A stretch of 64,000 bases of DNA from Emticicia sp. BO119. GTDB taxonomy: Bacteria > Bacteroidota > Bacteroidia > Cytophagales > Spirosomataceae. Both the position numbers and the translations under genes were made by a program. Below are positions 18,356 through 26,406 of the stretch, in pieces. Below the pieces are notes generated by a model that was not told where the DNA came from, did no database searches, and saw only the letters and a program-made list of their open reading frames with translations. The stretch lies in the NCBI RefSeq assembly GCF_013912375.1, contig NZ_JACETV010000001.1:1426001-1490000 (forward strand), read 5' to 3'. How positions within the stretch are numbered: the stretch's first letter is position 1; each line of letters opens with the position of its first letter.

Positions 18356-19207
18356 TTATTTATCGCTCAAAAATTTCTTCTTAAAACTTAAGGGATTTTC
18401 GCCTGTTACTTTCCTGAAAGTACGGTTAAAATAAGATAAACTTTCAAATCCAGATTCAAAACAAGCTTCAGTTACGTTTTTATTCAGGAGCAAAAGTTTT
18501 TGTGCCTGATTGATACGATAATGATTCAGAAATTCAACAAAAGTCAACCTGGTAATCTTTTTAAAATAACGACAGAAGGCGGATTTGCTGAGGTTTGTCA
18601 GATTGGCTACTTCATCGACCTCAATCTTTTGCTGATAATGCTGGTCAATAAAATTATAAATACGTGTGATACGTTCCTGCTCTTTCTGGTTATGTTGGTT
18701 TTCAACTGGCTTTGGATGAAGCAAAGCTATTTCATTGCTTTGTGCCAACACCTGAAATAGACTTAAAATCTCTAAAAACTGCTCGAAATGACCTAAATTT
18801 TTCAGATTTTTGAGTCTTTCCTTCAATAGTAATTTTGTCTCCCTGCCAAAGGCAATCCCGTGCTTAGATTTCTCAAAAAGTTGATAGACCGCTGAAAGCT
18901 CAGGAATATTTGCAAACGCATTTCCCAAGAAATCCTGTCTTATCTGTACCACTACTTTTTCACACTCAGTTTTTACTCCATAATCAAAATTAAGATGAGG
19001 GATATAAGAACCGATGAAAACCAGGTCACTTCCCTCAAATCTTGAAATATGTTCTCCAACATGACGAGTACCATTAGCTCCTTCAATATAAACCAACTCG
19101 AACTCAGGATGAAAATGCCAGTAAAACACATCATTCAGTCTGGGATTAATAATTAGCCTGAACGAACTATCTGAATCAGGGGTAAATTCTTCAAATCTTA
19201 GCTTCAT
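18356..19207 (-). CDS. AraC-family transcriptional regulator with cupin-like sensor domain
   Basis: 283 residues. The N-terminal half has the cupin motif WHFHPEFELVYIEGANGTRHVGEHI and GSYIPHLN. The C-terminal HTH_18 domain spans about residues 180-280 (IEVDEVANLTNLSKSAFCRYFKKI, VTEACFESGFESLSYFNRTFRK). It is divergent from the PhyH dioxygenase gene 175 bp away and resembles the second AraC regulator at 21700, which lies beyond that gene pair. Control of the PhyH/AKR pair is the natural inference; the ligand is unknown. Confidence 0.93.
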   Translation of the reverse strand: MKLRFEEFTPDSDSSFRLIINPRLNDVFYWHFHPEFELVYIEGANGTRHVGEHISRFEGSDLVFIGSYIPHLNFDYGVKTECEKVVVQIRQDFLGNAFANIPELSAVYQLFEKSKHGIAFGRETKLLLKERLKNLKNLGHFEQFLEILSLFQVLAQSNEIALLHPKPVENQHNQKEQERITRIYNFIDQHYQQKIEVDEVANLTNLSKSAFCRYFKKITRLTFVEFLNHYRINQAQKLLLLNKNVTEACFESGFESLSYFNRTFRKVTGENPLSFKKKFLSDK

Positions 19208-19342
19208 CTTTTAGAAAGGTGAGTTTCATTTTGCCTATAATTTGCCTGTTATTTTCAATATTCAGATAAATGTAGAAATAAAATATCAATATTGTTCAAA
19301 AAATGGCAATTATTGGAGTAGAAAATTGAACTACGATACCTG

Positions 19343-19350
19343 TAAATTTG
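19343..19350 (+). promoter_or_regulatory. -7 element TAAATTTG of the PhyH gene
   Basis: TAAATTTG fits TAnnTTTG, 32 bp before ATG 19383. A TTG lies 14 bp upstream, closer than the usual 17-23 bp, so the promoter would be activator-dependent or weak. Confidence 0.35.
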
Positions 19351-19382
19351 TATCATTATTTCAATTCAAAATATAACGAATT

Positions 19383-20393
19383 ATGGAACTTGAACAACAA
19401 ACAATGGTGCCTACGATGGTTCCGACTATGGCAGTAAACGCACCGGTACAAAATAATGCTCATAAGGATATTCCGGGTAATCCATCAACTGCAACCAGTA
19501 GTGCAATCAAGTTAAGTGACCGGTCTAATGGAAAACCATTAAGGGTTTTAAGTGAAGAAGACTGGAATTTCTGGATTCATAATGGCTATATTATTATTAA
19601 AAATGCTGTACCGAGAGAACAGGCGTTGGAAACCGCAAAATTTATCTGGGAATTTGAAGAAAAAGACCCTGATAATAAAGAAACATGGTACACTGCTCCC
19701 CGTGCCGAAATGCAGATGAAAGAACTGACCGGAAGCGGCATGGTAGAAGTATATAATAACCAGCACCTTTGGAATAACCGACAAATGCAAAGAGTGTATG
19801 ATGCCTTTGTAGATATATGGGGTACAGAAAAACTATGGGTAACAATAGATAGAGCCAATCTGAATTTCCCGCTACGCCCACAAGATGAGTTCAAGGGTTT
19901 CATTCACTGGGATTACGATCCTGAAACCAAACCGCAAAATGTGCAGGGAGTTTTAGCATTGGCAGACCAGACCGATGAAAATATGGGTGGTTTCCAATGT
20001 ATTCCAGAATTATTCCGTACATACGATACATGGAAACTAACCCAACCAGAAGATAGAAACCATTTCAAACCCGATACAAAAGGATTTGAGGATAAGTTCG
20101 TAAAGGTAAAATTAGAGGCTGGTGATTTAATGATTTTCAATAGCAGTCAGCCACATGGTATCAGACCCAATCGTTCAGAAGATAAAGTACGTATTGCTCA
20201 ATATATATCTATGATGCCAGCTGAAGAAGAGAATGAGGGGCTTCGTCAATGGCGCATTAATTCCTGGAAAAACCGTATTGCTCCGGAAGGATATGCGTTT
20301 CCGGGAGACCCAAGAAATTGGGAACAAACAAAATATGGAGTAGCGGAGTTAAATGAATTAGGCGAAAAACTTTTAGGATTGAAAAACTGGTGA
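19383..20393 (+). CDS. Phytanoyl-CoA dioxygenase (PhyH)-family Fe(II)/2-oxoglutarate oxygenase
   Basis: 336 residues, no signal peptide. The N-terminus has a short repetitive stretch (TMVPTMVPTMA) and about 55 low-complexity residues before the domain starts at LRVLSEEDWNFWIHNGYII. The metal triad is complete: His175 and Asp177 (FIHWDYD) and His258 (SSQPHGIRPN), with Arg270 for 2-oxoglutarate. The family hydroxylates unactivated carbons of acyl-CoAs, ectoine, small metabolites or natural products, so the substrate is open. The stop codon is 2 bp from the ATG of the aldo/keto reductase, so the two are co-translated and probably act on the same compound. Confidence 0.9.
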   Translation: MELEQQTMVPTMVPTMAVNAPVQNNAHKDIPGNPSTATSSAIKLSDRSNGKPLRVLSEEDWNFWIHNGYIIIKNAVPREQALETAKFIWEFEEKDPDNKETWYTAPRAEMQMKELTGSGMVEVYNNQHLWNNRQMQRVYDAFVDIWGTEKLWVTIDRANLNFPLRPQDEFKGFIHWDYDPETKPQNVQGVLALADQTDENMGGFQCIPELFRTYDTWKLTQPEDRNHFKPDTKGFEDKFVKVKLEAGDLMIFNSSQPHGIRPNRSEDKVRIAQYISMMPAEEENEGLRQWRINSWKNRIAPEGYAFPGDPRNWEQTKYGVAELNELGEKLLGLKNW

Positions 20394-20395
20394 TT

Positions 20396-21217
20396 ATGCA
20401 AAATCAACAACTTATGACTGGTCTCAGCAATGGTGTACAAATGCCATTGCTGGGGCTTGGCGTTTATGATATGTATAAACAAGAGGCCGAACAAGCAGTT
20501 TTATGGGCCTTGGAAACAGGTTATCGATTGATAGATACCGCAAGTATGTATCGGAATGAAACGGAAATTGGTAATGCTGTAAGACAAAGTGGTATGAAAA
20601 GGAACGATCTTTTCATCACCACAAAAGTCAATAATGGTGACCAGGGCTATGAAAAAACACTCAAAGCCTTTGATGTAAGTTTAGGGAAGCTTGGCCTGGA
20701 TTATGTTGACTTATACCTTGTTCATTGGCCAATTAAGTTTACCCGAAAGTTTACCTGGAAAGCACTTGAACGATTATACCATGAGGGTAGGGTAAGAGCC
20801 ATAGGCGTAGCCAATTACCTGATTCCTTTTTTAGAAGAACTAAATCTTGAGGCAACAGAAGTGCCAATGGTAAATCAGGTAGAATTTAGTCCGTATCTAT
20901 ATCTGGAGGACTTATTGAAATATTGTCAGGAAAGAAAAATTCAGTTGCAGGCATATTCTCCTTTGGTAAGAGGCCAGCGTATGACAGACCCAAAGCTATT
21001 GAGTGTGGCAGAGAAATATGAGAAAACTCCTGCGCAGATTATTCTCAGGTGGGCTTTGCAATTAGGGGTTTCTACCATTCCAAAATCATCGAATTTAGAG
21101 AGGCTTAAAGAAAATTTTGATGTTTTTGATTTTGAAATCAATGAACAGGATATGGGCTATATCAATAATTTTAATGAAAACCTAAGAATAGTCGATGACC
21201 CAATGGAATTATTATAA
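20396..21217 (+). CDS. Aldo/keto reductase
   Basis: 273 residues from ATG 20396; an in-frame GTG at 20390 overlapping the previous stop is less likely. The AKR tetrad is intact: Asp47 and Tyr52 (YRLIDTASMYRNE), Lys77 (ITTKV) and His110 (LYLVHWP). The NADPH-binding end IPKSSNLERLKENFDVFDFE is also present. It resembles AKR5-type 2,5-diketogluconate/methylglyoxal reductases. The family reduces aldehydes or ketones to alcohols, or the reverse, in the cytoplasm. The tight coupling to the PhyH oxygenase suggests a hydroxylation-plus-redox step on one substrate. Confidence 0.93.
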   Translation: MQNQQLMTGLSNGVQMPLLGLGVYDMYKQEAEQAVLWALETGYRLIDTASMYRNETEIGNAVRQSGMKRNDLFITTKVNNGDQGYEKTLKAFDVSLGKLGLDYVDLYLVHWPIKFTRKFTWKALERLYHEGRVRAIGVANYLIPFLEELNLEATEVPMVNQVEFSPYLYLEDLLKYCQERKIQLQAYSPLVRGQRMTDPKLLSVAEKYEKTPAQIILRWALQLGVSTIPKSSNLERLKENFDVFDFEINEQDMGYINNFNENLRIVDDPMELL

Positions 21218-21230
21218 GATTTCATTGGGT
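21198..21230. terminator. Hairpin overlapping the AKR stop codon
   Basis: ACCCAATGGAAT (21198-21209) pairs with ATTTCATTGGGT (21219-21230) with one G-T pair; the TAA stop (21215-21217) lies in the loop. No T-run follows, so termination is uncertain. Confidence 0.35.
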
Positions 21231-21699
21231 TCTGTCAGATGAACTTAATTATTAATGTGATCTTTCTCTGAGTCGGCAGCATTATTAGTGTGTCAGTGTT
21301 TACGGGCAAAGGTTTCTTTATTCAAATTATGGATTAAGCTATTCCCCATCTTACAAGGACCAGAAGAGTAGGTGTAATTATGTCTTCAAAAAACCAAATG
21401 CGTTAATCCGCTTTAAGAAAAGAGCATTTTATATCAACAAAAATTGATATTTCTTTTTTAGATATGAATATGTGTTTATCAAATGGCATTGCCTTTCTTA
21501 AAACGTTTTGAGTACAAATACTGGTAATATTAACTCCTTCTTAAAAGGAATATAGAACAGGATTTGAATATTGGTTCAAAGCATCTTATTATCAATAAAT
21601 AATTATAATAAATATTAAAATTTAACAATCTATGAATTTATTAGAGGCAAAAGGATAATTTTGTATTTACCTGAACTTTAAAATTATCCTATTATAAAA
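21218..21699. other. 482-bp gap between the AKR and AraC genes
   Basis: No supportable gene was found in any frame. It contains a weak terminator-like hairpin (ATATCAA 21431-21437, TTGATAT 21444-21450, then T-rich to 21460) and the -7 element of the following AraC gene near its right end. The rest is AT-rich spacer. Confidence 0.5.
21656..21663 (+). promoter_or_regulatory. -7 element TAATTTTG of the second AraC gene
   Basis: TAATTTTG fits TAnnTTTG and lies 37 bp before ATG 21700. A -33 TTTG is not obvious. Confidence 0.3.
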
Positions 21700-22572
21700 A
21701 TGAGTAATATTTATCATGAAATAACCCCTCTGACGCCAAATGATTGTTTCATGGTTTTTGACAGGCACAAAAGTGAATTCGATTTTCCGATTCATTTTCA
21801 CGAAGAATTTGAGTTGAACTTTATAGAAAATGCTAAAGGTGCCAAGCGGATAGTAGGCGATAATATCGAGATTATAGAGGAATTAGAACTTGTGTTGGTT
21901 GGTTCTAATATTCCGCACAGTTGGTCAGGCTGCGAATCTCAAAAAAAAGATATTCATGAGATAACTATCCAGTTTCATAAGGATTTATTTGATGAAAAAT
22001 TTCTTCAAAGAAATCAGTTGAGCTTCATCAGGTCTCTGCTCGAACGCTCGGCAAGGGCAATCTCTTTTTCGAATGAAACTATTCTGCAAATTCGCCCGCG
22101 ATTGGCTTCATTAAGTCAGAAAAGTGGTTTTGATTCAGTAATGGAGTTAATTTCCATTCTTCATGATTTGTCTGTTTCTAATAATACCCGATTGCTCACA
22201 AGCAGTAGCTTTGTAGATGAAAATGTAAATTTTAATAGCCGAAGAATTGAAAAGGCCTTTGATTATATGAGGACCAATTATGATAAAGATATTTCGTTGG
22301 CTGACATTTCAAAAATTGTAAATATGGCCGAAGTGAGCTTTAGCAGGTTTATAAAAAAGCGAACAGGCAAAACCTTTATAGATAGTCTTAACGATATTCG
22401 TTTAGGTCATACAACACGTTTCCTGATTGATACAACCTATACTATAGCTGAAGTTTCATTTAAATGTGGATTCAATAATTTATCGTACTTTAACCGGATA
22501 TTCAAGAAAAAGTATGCTTGTACTCCAAAAGAATTCAGGGAAAATTATGCTGGAACAAAGACTTATGTTTAA
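21700..22572 (+). CDS. AraC-family transcriptional regulator with cupin-like sensor domain
   Basis: 290 residues. The N-terminal cupin motif FPIHFHEEFELNFIENAKGA and VGSNIPHSW parallel those of the regulator at 18356-19207, indicating paralogy. The C-terminal HTH_18 domain (ISLADISKIVNMAEVSFSRFI, TIAEVSFKCGFNNLSYFNRIFKK) is intact. It ends 8 bp from the convergent LacI-type gene. It lies downstream of the PhyH/AKR pair in the same direction but behind a 482-bp gap, so it has its own promoter. Confidence 0.93.
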   Translation: MSNIYHEITPLTPNDCFMVFDRHKSEFDFPIHFHEEFELNFIENAKGAKRIVGDNIEIIEELELVLVGSNIPHSWSGCESQKKDIHEITIQFHKDLFDEKFLQRNQLSFIRSLLERSARAISFSNETILQIRPRLASLSQKSGFDSVMELISILHDLSVSNNTRLLTSSSFVDENVNFNSRRIEKAFDYMRTNYDKDISLADISKIVNMAEVSFSRFIKKRTGKTFIDSLNDIRLGHTTRFLIDTTYTIAEVSFKCGFNNLSYFNRIFKKKYACTPKEFRENYAGTKTYV

Positions 22573-22580
22573 AGAACGAT

Positions 22581-23750
22581 TCAGATGGTTGTCTGATTGT
22601 TGGTTTTCAGAGAGGATTTTCTAATAATTAATTCTCCCTGAATTACTGTCGTATAAGGTATAAAGGAATCTGGATTAATGATATTCTCAATAAGAATATT
22701 TGCTGCAGTTTCACCAATCTTAAACGGGAACTGATGAAAAACTGTGAGAGAAGGTTCTATCAATGAGGCGATTAACTCGTCACCGAAGGCTACAATTCCG
22801 ATTTCTTCTGGGATTGAAATGTTTTTTTCTTTCAATGCCATTATCATTTCGATACCATTTGCATAGTGGATTGTAAAGATGCCATCTGGTTTTTGGGGTA
22901 ATCCAAGCCAGTAGTTTAATGCTTTAACCGATTCGTCTCTACTAAAACTGCCATGATATACCAACGCTTCATCAATTGCTATACCGTATTTTTCATGAGC
23001 AGCTTTATAACCATCAATTCTTGCTTTGCTAATTAATAAGTCTGTGGGGCCAGCAAACACTGCTATTCGTTTGTATCCTTGTAATAGCATATGTTCAGTA
23101 AGTGCAAATCCACCAAAAAAATCTTCCTGGATTACCTTAGCCGTTTCTACCTCATTACAAACCCTGTCGAAATGGACAATTGGTAATCCTTTTTTTAACT
23201 GAAGTTTTACATGCTCAAAGGAAGTGGTTTCTTTGGAATGACTTATCAGAAGCCCATCAACCCTGCTTGTTACCAATGCCTGTACATTCAATGTCTCTGT
23301 ATGATGCGATTCGTTCGATTGGCAAATCATTACCCGGTAACCTGCTTCAGTAGCTACCTTTTGTATGCCAGCCAACACCCCGGCAAAAAACGGTCTTTGT
23401 ATATCAGGTATAATCACACCAATCGTATGTGTTTCACCTCTGTTCAGACTTTGTGCCAGAAAATTTGGCCGGTAGTCTAGTTCGTTAGCTACTCGTAAAA
23501 TTTCCTTTCGGGTATTTTCATTGATTTCAGTGCTATTGTTCAATGCTCTTGATACCGTAGAAGGTGATATGCCCAATACTTTGGCAATATCGATAATGGT
23601 GGTTTGGTGAGGTTTTTTAGGTGCAGGATGATTATGTGGTGTAACTGTAAAATACAGGTTACATGCTTTGCAAAACATTCGTTGTTTTCCTCTGATAAAG
23701 CCGGAACGAACAATGCTCTCCACATTCCCGCATTTGATACATGGTGTCAT
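22581..23750 (-). CDS. LacI-family regulator with N-terminal zinc ribbon
   Basis: 389 residues; typical LacI proteins have about 340. The first 45 residues form a four-cysteine ribbon, Cys4-Cys7 (CIKC) and Cys27-Cys30 (CKAC) around RSGFIRGKQRMF, like the N-terminal zinc finger of IS1-type InsA proteins. A linker rich in His and Pro leads to the LacI helix-turn-helix (TIIDIAKVLGISPSTVSRALN, about 51-71) and hinge (YRPNFLAQSLNRGETHTIGV). A periplasmic-binding-protein-like sensor completes it (IPDIQRPFFAGVLAGI, GIVAFGDELIASLIEPSLT). It is divergent from the xylan locus across a 675-bp region containing a CGTTTTCGGAAACG operator candidate, so regulation of that locus and itself is inferred. Confidence 0.92.
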   Translation of the reverse strand: MTPCIKCGNVESIVRSGFIRGKQRMFCKACNLYFTVTPHNHPAPKKPHQTTIIDIAKVLGISPSTVSRALNNSTEINENTRKEILRVANELDYRPNFLAQSLNRGETHTIGVIIPDIQRPFFAGVLAGIQKVATEAGYRVMICQSNESHHTETLNVQALVTSRVDGLLISHSKETTSFEHVKLQLKKGLPIVHFDRVCNEVETAKVIQEDFFGGFALTEHMLLQGYKRIAVFAGPTDLLISKARIDGYKAAHEKYGIAIDEALVYHGSFSRDESVKALNYWLGLPQKPDGIFTIHYANGIEMIMALKEKNISIPEEIGIVAFGDELIASLIEPSLTVFHQFPFKIGETAANILIENIINPDSFIPYTTVIQGELIIRKSSLKTNNQTTI

Positions 23751-23850
23751 TGAAAATTATATTTTTTTAATATTCAGGGTTGAATCAACTCTTTAACTGG
23801 CTATTCAGTATTTGTGCTTAACTGGAACTAATATTATAAAAATTTATGAA

Positions 23851-23869
23851 TTTTACAAGTTTTGTAAAA
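23851..23869. promoter_or_regulatory. Palindrome TTTTACAA-N3-TTGTAAAA
   Basis: Perfect 8-bp arms with a 3-bp spacer, 101 bp upstream of the LacI start and immediately left of the CG-centred operator candidate. It may be a second regulator site. Confidence 0.4.
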
Positions 23870-23878
23870 CTATCGCAA

Positions 23879-23894
23879 TCGTTTCCGAAAACGA
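23879..23894. promoter_or_regulatory. Candidate LacI-family operator
   Basis: TCGTTT and AAACGA arms flank a 4-bp centre (CCGA), reading CGTTTTCGGAAACG on the minus strand. Palindromes of this kind with central CG are typical LacI/CcpA-family operators. It lies 129 bp upstream of the LacI gene and on the path to the xylan locus. Confidence 0.5.
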
Positions 23895-24134
23895 AACCGA
23901 TAGATTTTATCGCTAATTTGTTGAAAATAGACAGTAAAATCTTTGTTTAATGCAAAAAATAAAGTAATATTCAATTCAAGTTGTATAAAAGATAGTTGAT
24001 AAATAAATATATAGAGTAATAACAATATCTGTTATAATTGTATTTTTTGTGGAAGCACTTTGTCAATTGAATTTTTTGCAAACTCTATTATTCGCACCTG
24101 TGAATTCAGGAACTATGATGAAACAATACCTATA

Positions 24135-24171
24135 AAACAAAAAAGTCAGTTGTGCTGCAACACAACTGACT
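24135..24171 (-). terminator. 11-bp hairpin, terminator-like on the minus strand
   Basis: AGTCAGTTGTG (24144-24154) and CACAACTGACT (24161-24171) pair perfectly around CTGCAA. On the minus strand the stem is followed by TTTTTTGTTTT, as in an intrinsic terminator. No annotated minus-strand gene lies upstream, so it could end an unrecognised small transcript or act as a leader hairpin on the plus strand. Confidence 0.5.
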
Positions 24172-24365
24172 AACAATTTATCTTAATGGACAATTGTTGT
24201 CTTGCTCTGAAAACCAAGTCAAACAAAACATCCAAAAATATAAAAAATGAGTGATTTTAAGAAATGATAAATGCAAATAAAAAGATATTAAATAACAATA
24301 ATTAAAGTAACTACTACTACTTACCCTATTCTTAAAATCATACATTTTGTTTTATTTTAAATGTC

Positions 24366-24397
24366 GGGTGGTTGTATTTGCCACCCTCATTTTTTTT
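24366..24397 (+). terminator. Intrinsic terminator immediately upstream of the xylan operon
   Basis: GGGTGG (24366-24371) and CCACCC (24381-24386) form a stem with a 9-nt loop, followed by TCA and a run of eight to nine T. It ends 29 bp before the first gene of the xylan locus. No plus-strand gene precedes it within 1.7 kb, so it is either an attenuator in the leader or the end of a small RNA. Confidence 0.65.
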
Positions 24398-24425
24398 AAA
24401 TTGCATGATAAATATTTAATTGGCT

Positions 24426-26360
24426 ATGAAATTTGCTGCGAGATTTATTTTTTTAGGTTTAGTACTCATTACTCATCAATCTTTTGGGGAAATAAAATTG
24501 CCTCGATTAATCAGTAATGGTATGGTATTACAACAAAATACCCATATAAAGGTATGGGGTTGGGCAAAAAAAGGAGAAGCTATTACACTTCAATTTAATA
24601 ATCAGGTATATAACACTACGGCAAATACTAATGGAAAATGGTTGATTCTGCTCCCCACACCTAAAGCCGGAGGACCGTATGAGATGGATATATCTGGTGA
24701 AAATTATCTTAAAATAAAGGATATTCTTATTGGCGAAGTATGGGTGTGCTCAGGTCAGTCGAATATGGTTTTGCCTATGGAACGTGTAAAGGAGAAGTAT
24801 GCGGATATAATAGCTAAAACTAATAACCCCTTGATTCGCCATTTTTTTATTCCGACTCTATATAATTTCTATAAGCCGCTTGATGATTTACCCGCAGGCA
24901 AATGGGAGGCCGCTACTCCTGAAAACATCTTAAGATTTACTGCAACCGGTTATTTTTTCGCCAAAGACCTTTTTGAAAAATACCATGTTCCCATTGGTTT
25001 GATTAATGCAAGTGTAGGCGGAACTCCTGTCGAATCCTGGATAAGTGAGGAAGGACTAAAGCCATTTCCAAAGTATATGAGTATTGTGGAGCAAATGAAA
25101 GATAGTTCTTATATAGGTCAGGTTCGAAAAAAGGAAGCGGCAACTTCCAGCCAGTGGTACGCAAAACTCCGAAAAAATGATTTGGGTATGAATGGACCTA
25201 AGAAGTGGTTTGAGATTGACTATGATGCCTCAGTCTGGAAAACCATGATCATACCTGATTTCTGGGAAAATGCAGGGCTTAAAAGTACAAATGGAGTAGT
25301 ATGGTTCAGAAAAGAAATAGAAGTGCCGGAATCGATGACAGGAAAAACCGCGAAATTGTTTTTAGGAAGAATAGTAGATAGTGATTCGGTGTATGTGAAT
25401 GGTAAATTTGTAGGAACAATAGGTTATCAGTATCCGCCAAGAAGATATGAAATTCCTAAAGATTTATTAAAGCCTGGCAAAAATATCATGGTAGTGCGTA
25501 TAATAAATGTCTCTGGAAGCGGTGGATTTATAAAAGATAAGCCTTATGAAATCAAAGTAGGAGATGAAACAATAGATTTAAAAGGAACCTGGCAATACAA
25601 ATTAGGCGCAGCCTCTGAACCACTTCCAGCTCCGACATTCTTTCAATATAAACCGTTAGGGCTTTATAATAGTATGATTTCTCCTCTGATTAATTACACA
25701 ATTAAGGGGGTAATCTGGTATCAGGGAGAAGCAAATGTTCCTTATCCGGGCGATTATCATCCGCTTTTTTCTACTATGATACAAGATTGGCGTCAGAAAT
25801 GGAATCAGGGCAATTTCCCGTTTCTTTACGTTCAATTAGCCAATTTTCTGAAATCTAAACCCCAGCCTTCTGAAAGCCTTTGGGCTGAATTAAGGGAGGC
25901 ACAATTACAAACACTTGATGTGCCTGCTACAGGCATGGCAGTTATCACTGATATTGGGGAATGGAATGACATTCACCCACTGAATAAAGAAGACGTAGGC
26001 AAAAGATTAGCTTTAGCAGCCGAAAAAGTAGCTTATCAGGATAAAAATGTCGTGTTTTCAGGCCCAACTTATCAATCTATGAAAATCAAAAAGAATAGAA
26101 TTATTCTTAGCTTTTCTAATATCGGAAGCGGACTGATGGCAAAAGGTGGAAGCGAGTTGAAGCATTTTGCCATTGCCGGAGCTGATAAGAAGTTCGTGTG
26201 GGCCAAAGCTGAAATAACGGATAATAAAGTTGAAGTCTGGAATGATACAGTTCCTAATCCGGTAGTAGTAAGATATGCATGGGCCGATAATCCGGATTCG
26301 GCTAATTTATATAACCAAGAAGGGCTACCAGCATCACCTTTCAGAACTGATAGCAAATAA
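24426..26360 (+). CDS. SGNH-type sialate O-acetylesterase-like carbohydrate esterase
   Basis: 644 residues from ATG 24426 (an in-frame TTG lies 6 bp earlier), with a signal peptide (FIFLGLVLITHQSFGE). The N-terminal part has a beta-domain (LPRLISNGMVLQQNTHIKVWGWA). The SGNH catalytic elements follow: GQSNM with Ser112, GVIWYQGEANV, and DIHPLNK with Asp515 and His517. A galactose-binding-like insertion (about 270-400; WFRKEIEVPESM, LGRIVDSDSVYVNG) splits the catalytic domain, as in this family. In a xylan locus the likely job is removal of acetyl groups from xylan or its oligosaccharides in the periplasm. The substrate is inferred from context. Confidence 0.9.
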   Translation: MKFAARFIFLGLVLITHQSFGEIKLPRLISNGMVLQQNTHIKVWGWAKKGEAITLQFNNQVYNTTANTNGKWLILLPTPKAGGPYEMDISGENYLKIKDILIGEVWVCSGQSNMVLPMERVKEKYADIIAKTNNPLIRHFFIPTLYNFYKPLDDLPAGKWEAATPENILRFTATGYFFAKDLFEKYHVPIGLINASVGGTPVESWISEEGLKPFPKYMSIVEQMKDSSYIGQVRKKEAATSSQWYAKLRKNDLGMNGPKKWFEIDYDASVWKTMIIPDFWENAGLKSTNGVVWFRKEIEVPESMTGKTAKLFLGRIVDSDSVYVNGKFVGTIGYQYPPRRYEIPKDLLKPGKNIMVVRIINVSGSGGFIKDKPYEIKVGDETIDLKGTWQYKLGAASEPLPAPTFFQYKPLGLYNSMISPLINYTIKGVIWYQGEANVPYPGDYHPLFSTMIQDWRQKWNQGNFPFLYVQLANFLKSKPQPSESLWAELREAQLQTLDVPATGMAVITDIGEWNDIHPLNKEDVGKRLALAAEKVAYQDKNVVFSGPTYQSMKIKKNRIILSFSNIGSGLMAKGGSELKHFAIAGADKKFVWAKAEITDNKVEVWNDTVPNPVVVRYAWADNPDSANLYNQEGLPASPFRTDSK

Positions 26361-26406
26361 TCAAATATTTATTAACCTAATTTTATATAATACAAAAAGA
26401 GTAGTT

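Larger units (their letters stand above)
23751..24425. other. Structured 675-bp region between the LacI gene and the xylan locus
   Basis: No convincing protein gene. Reading left to right it contains an 8-bp-arm palindrome (23851-23869), a LacI-type operator candidate (23879-23894), an 11-bp hairpin (24144-24171), 12-bp inverted arms (24252-24263 and 24329-24340) and a plus-strand terminator (24366-24397). The density of structure suggests a regulatory leader or small RNA. Confidence 0.6.

Noticed and set aside
24178-24345. 55-codon minus-strand frame ending 7 bp before the minus-strand terminator at 24135-24171
   Set aside because: The position is suggestive, but the product is a Phe/Leu/Tyr/Ser-rich sequence expected from reverse-reading A-rich DNA, there is no ribosome site, and the frame overlaps plus-strand structure. 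Kept only as an alternative for the leader region.
26275-26406. Upstream extension of the mannonate dehydratase start
   Set aside because: It would overlap the esterase gene by 86 bp and adds residues absent from UxuA proteins; ATG 26407 gives the standard N-terminus.
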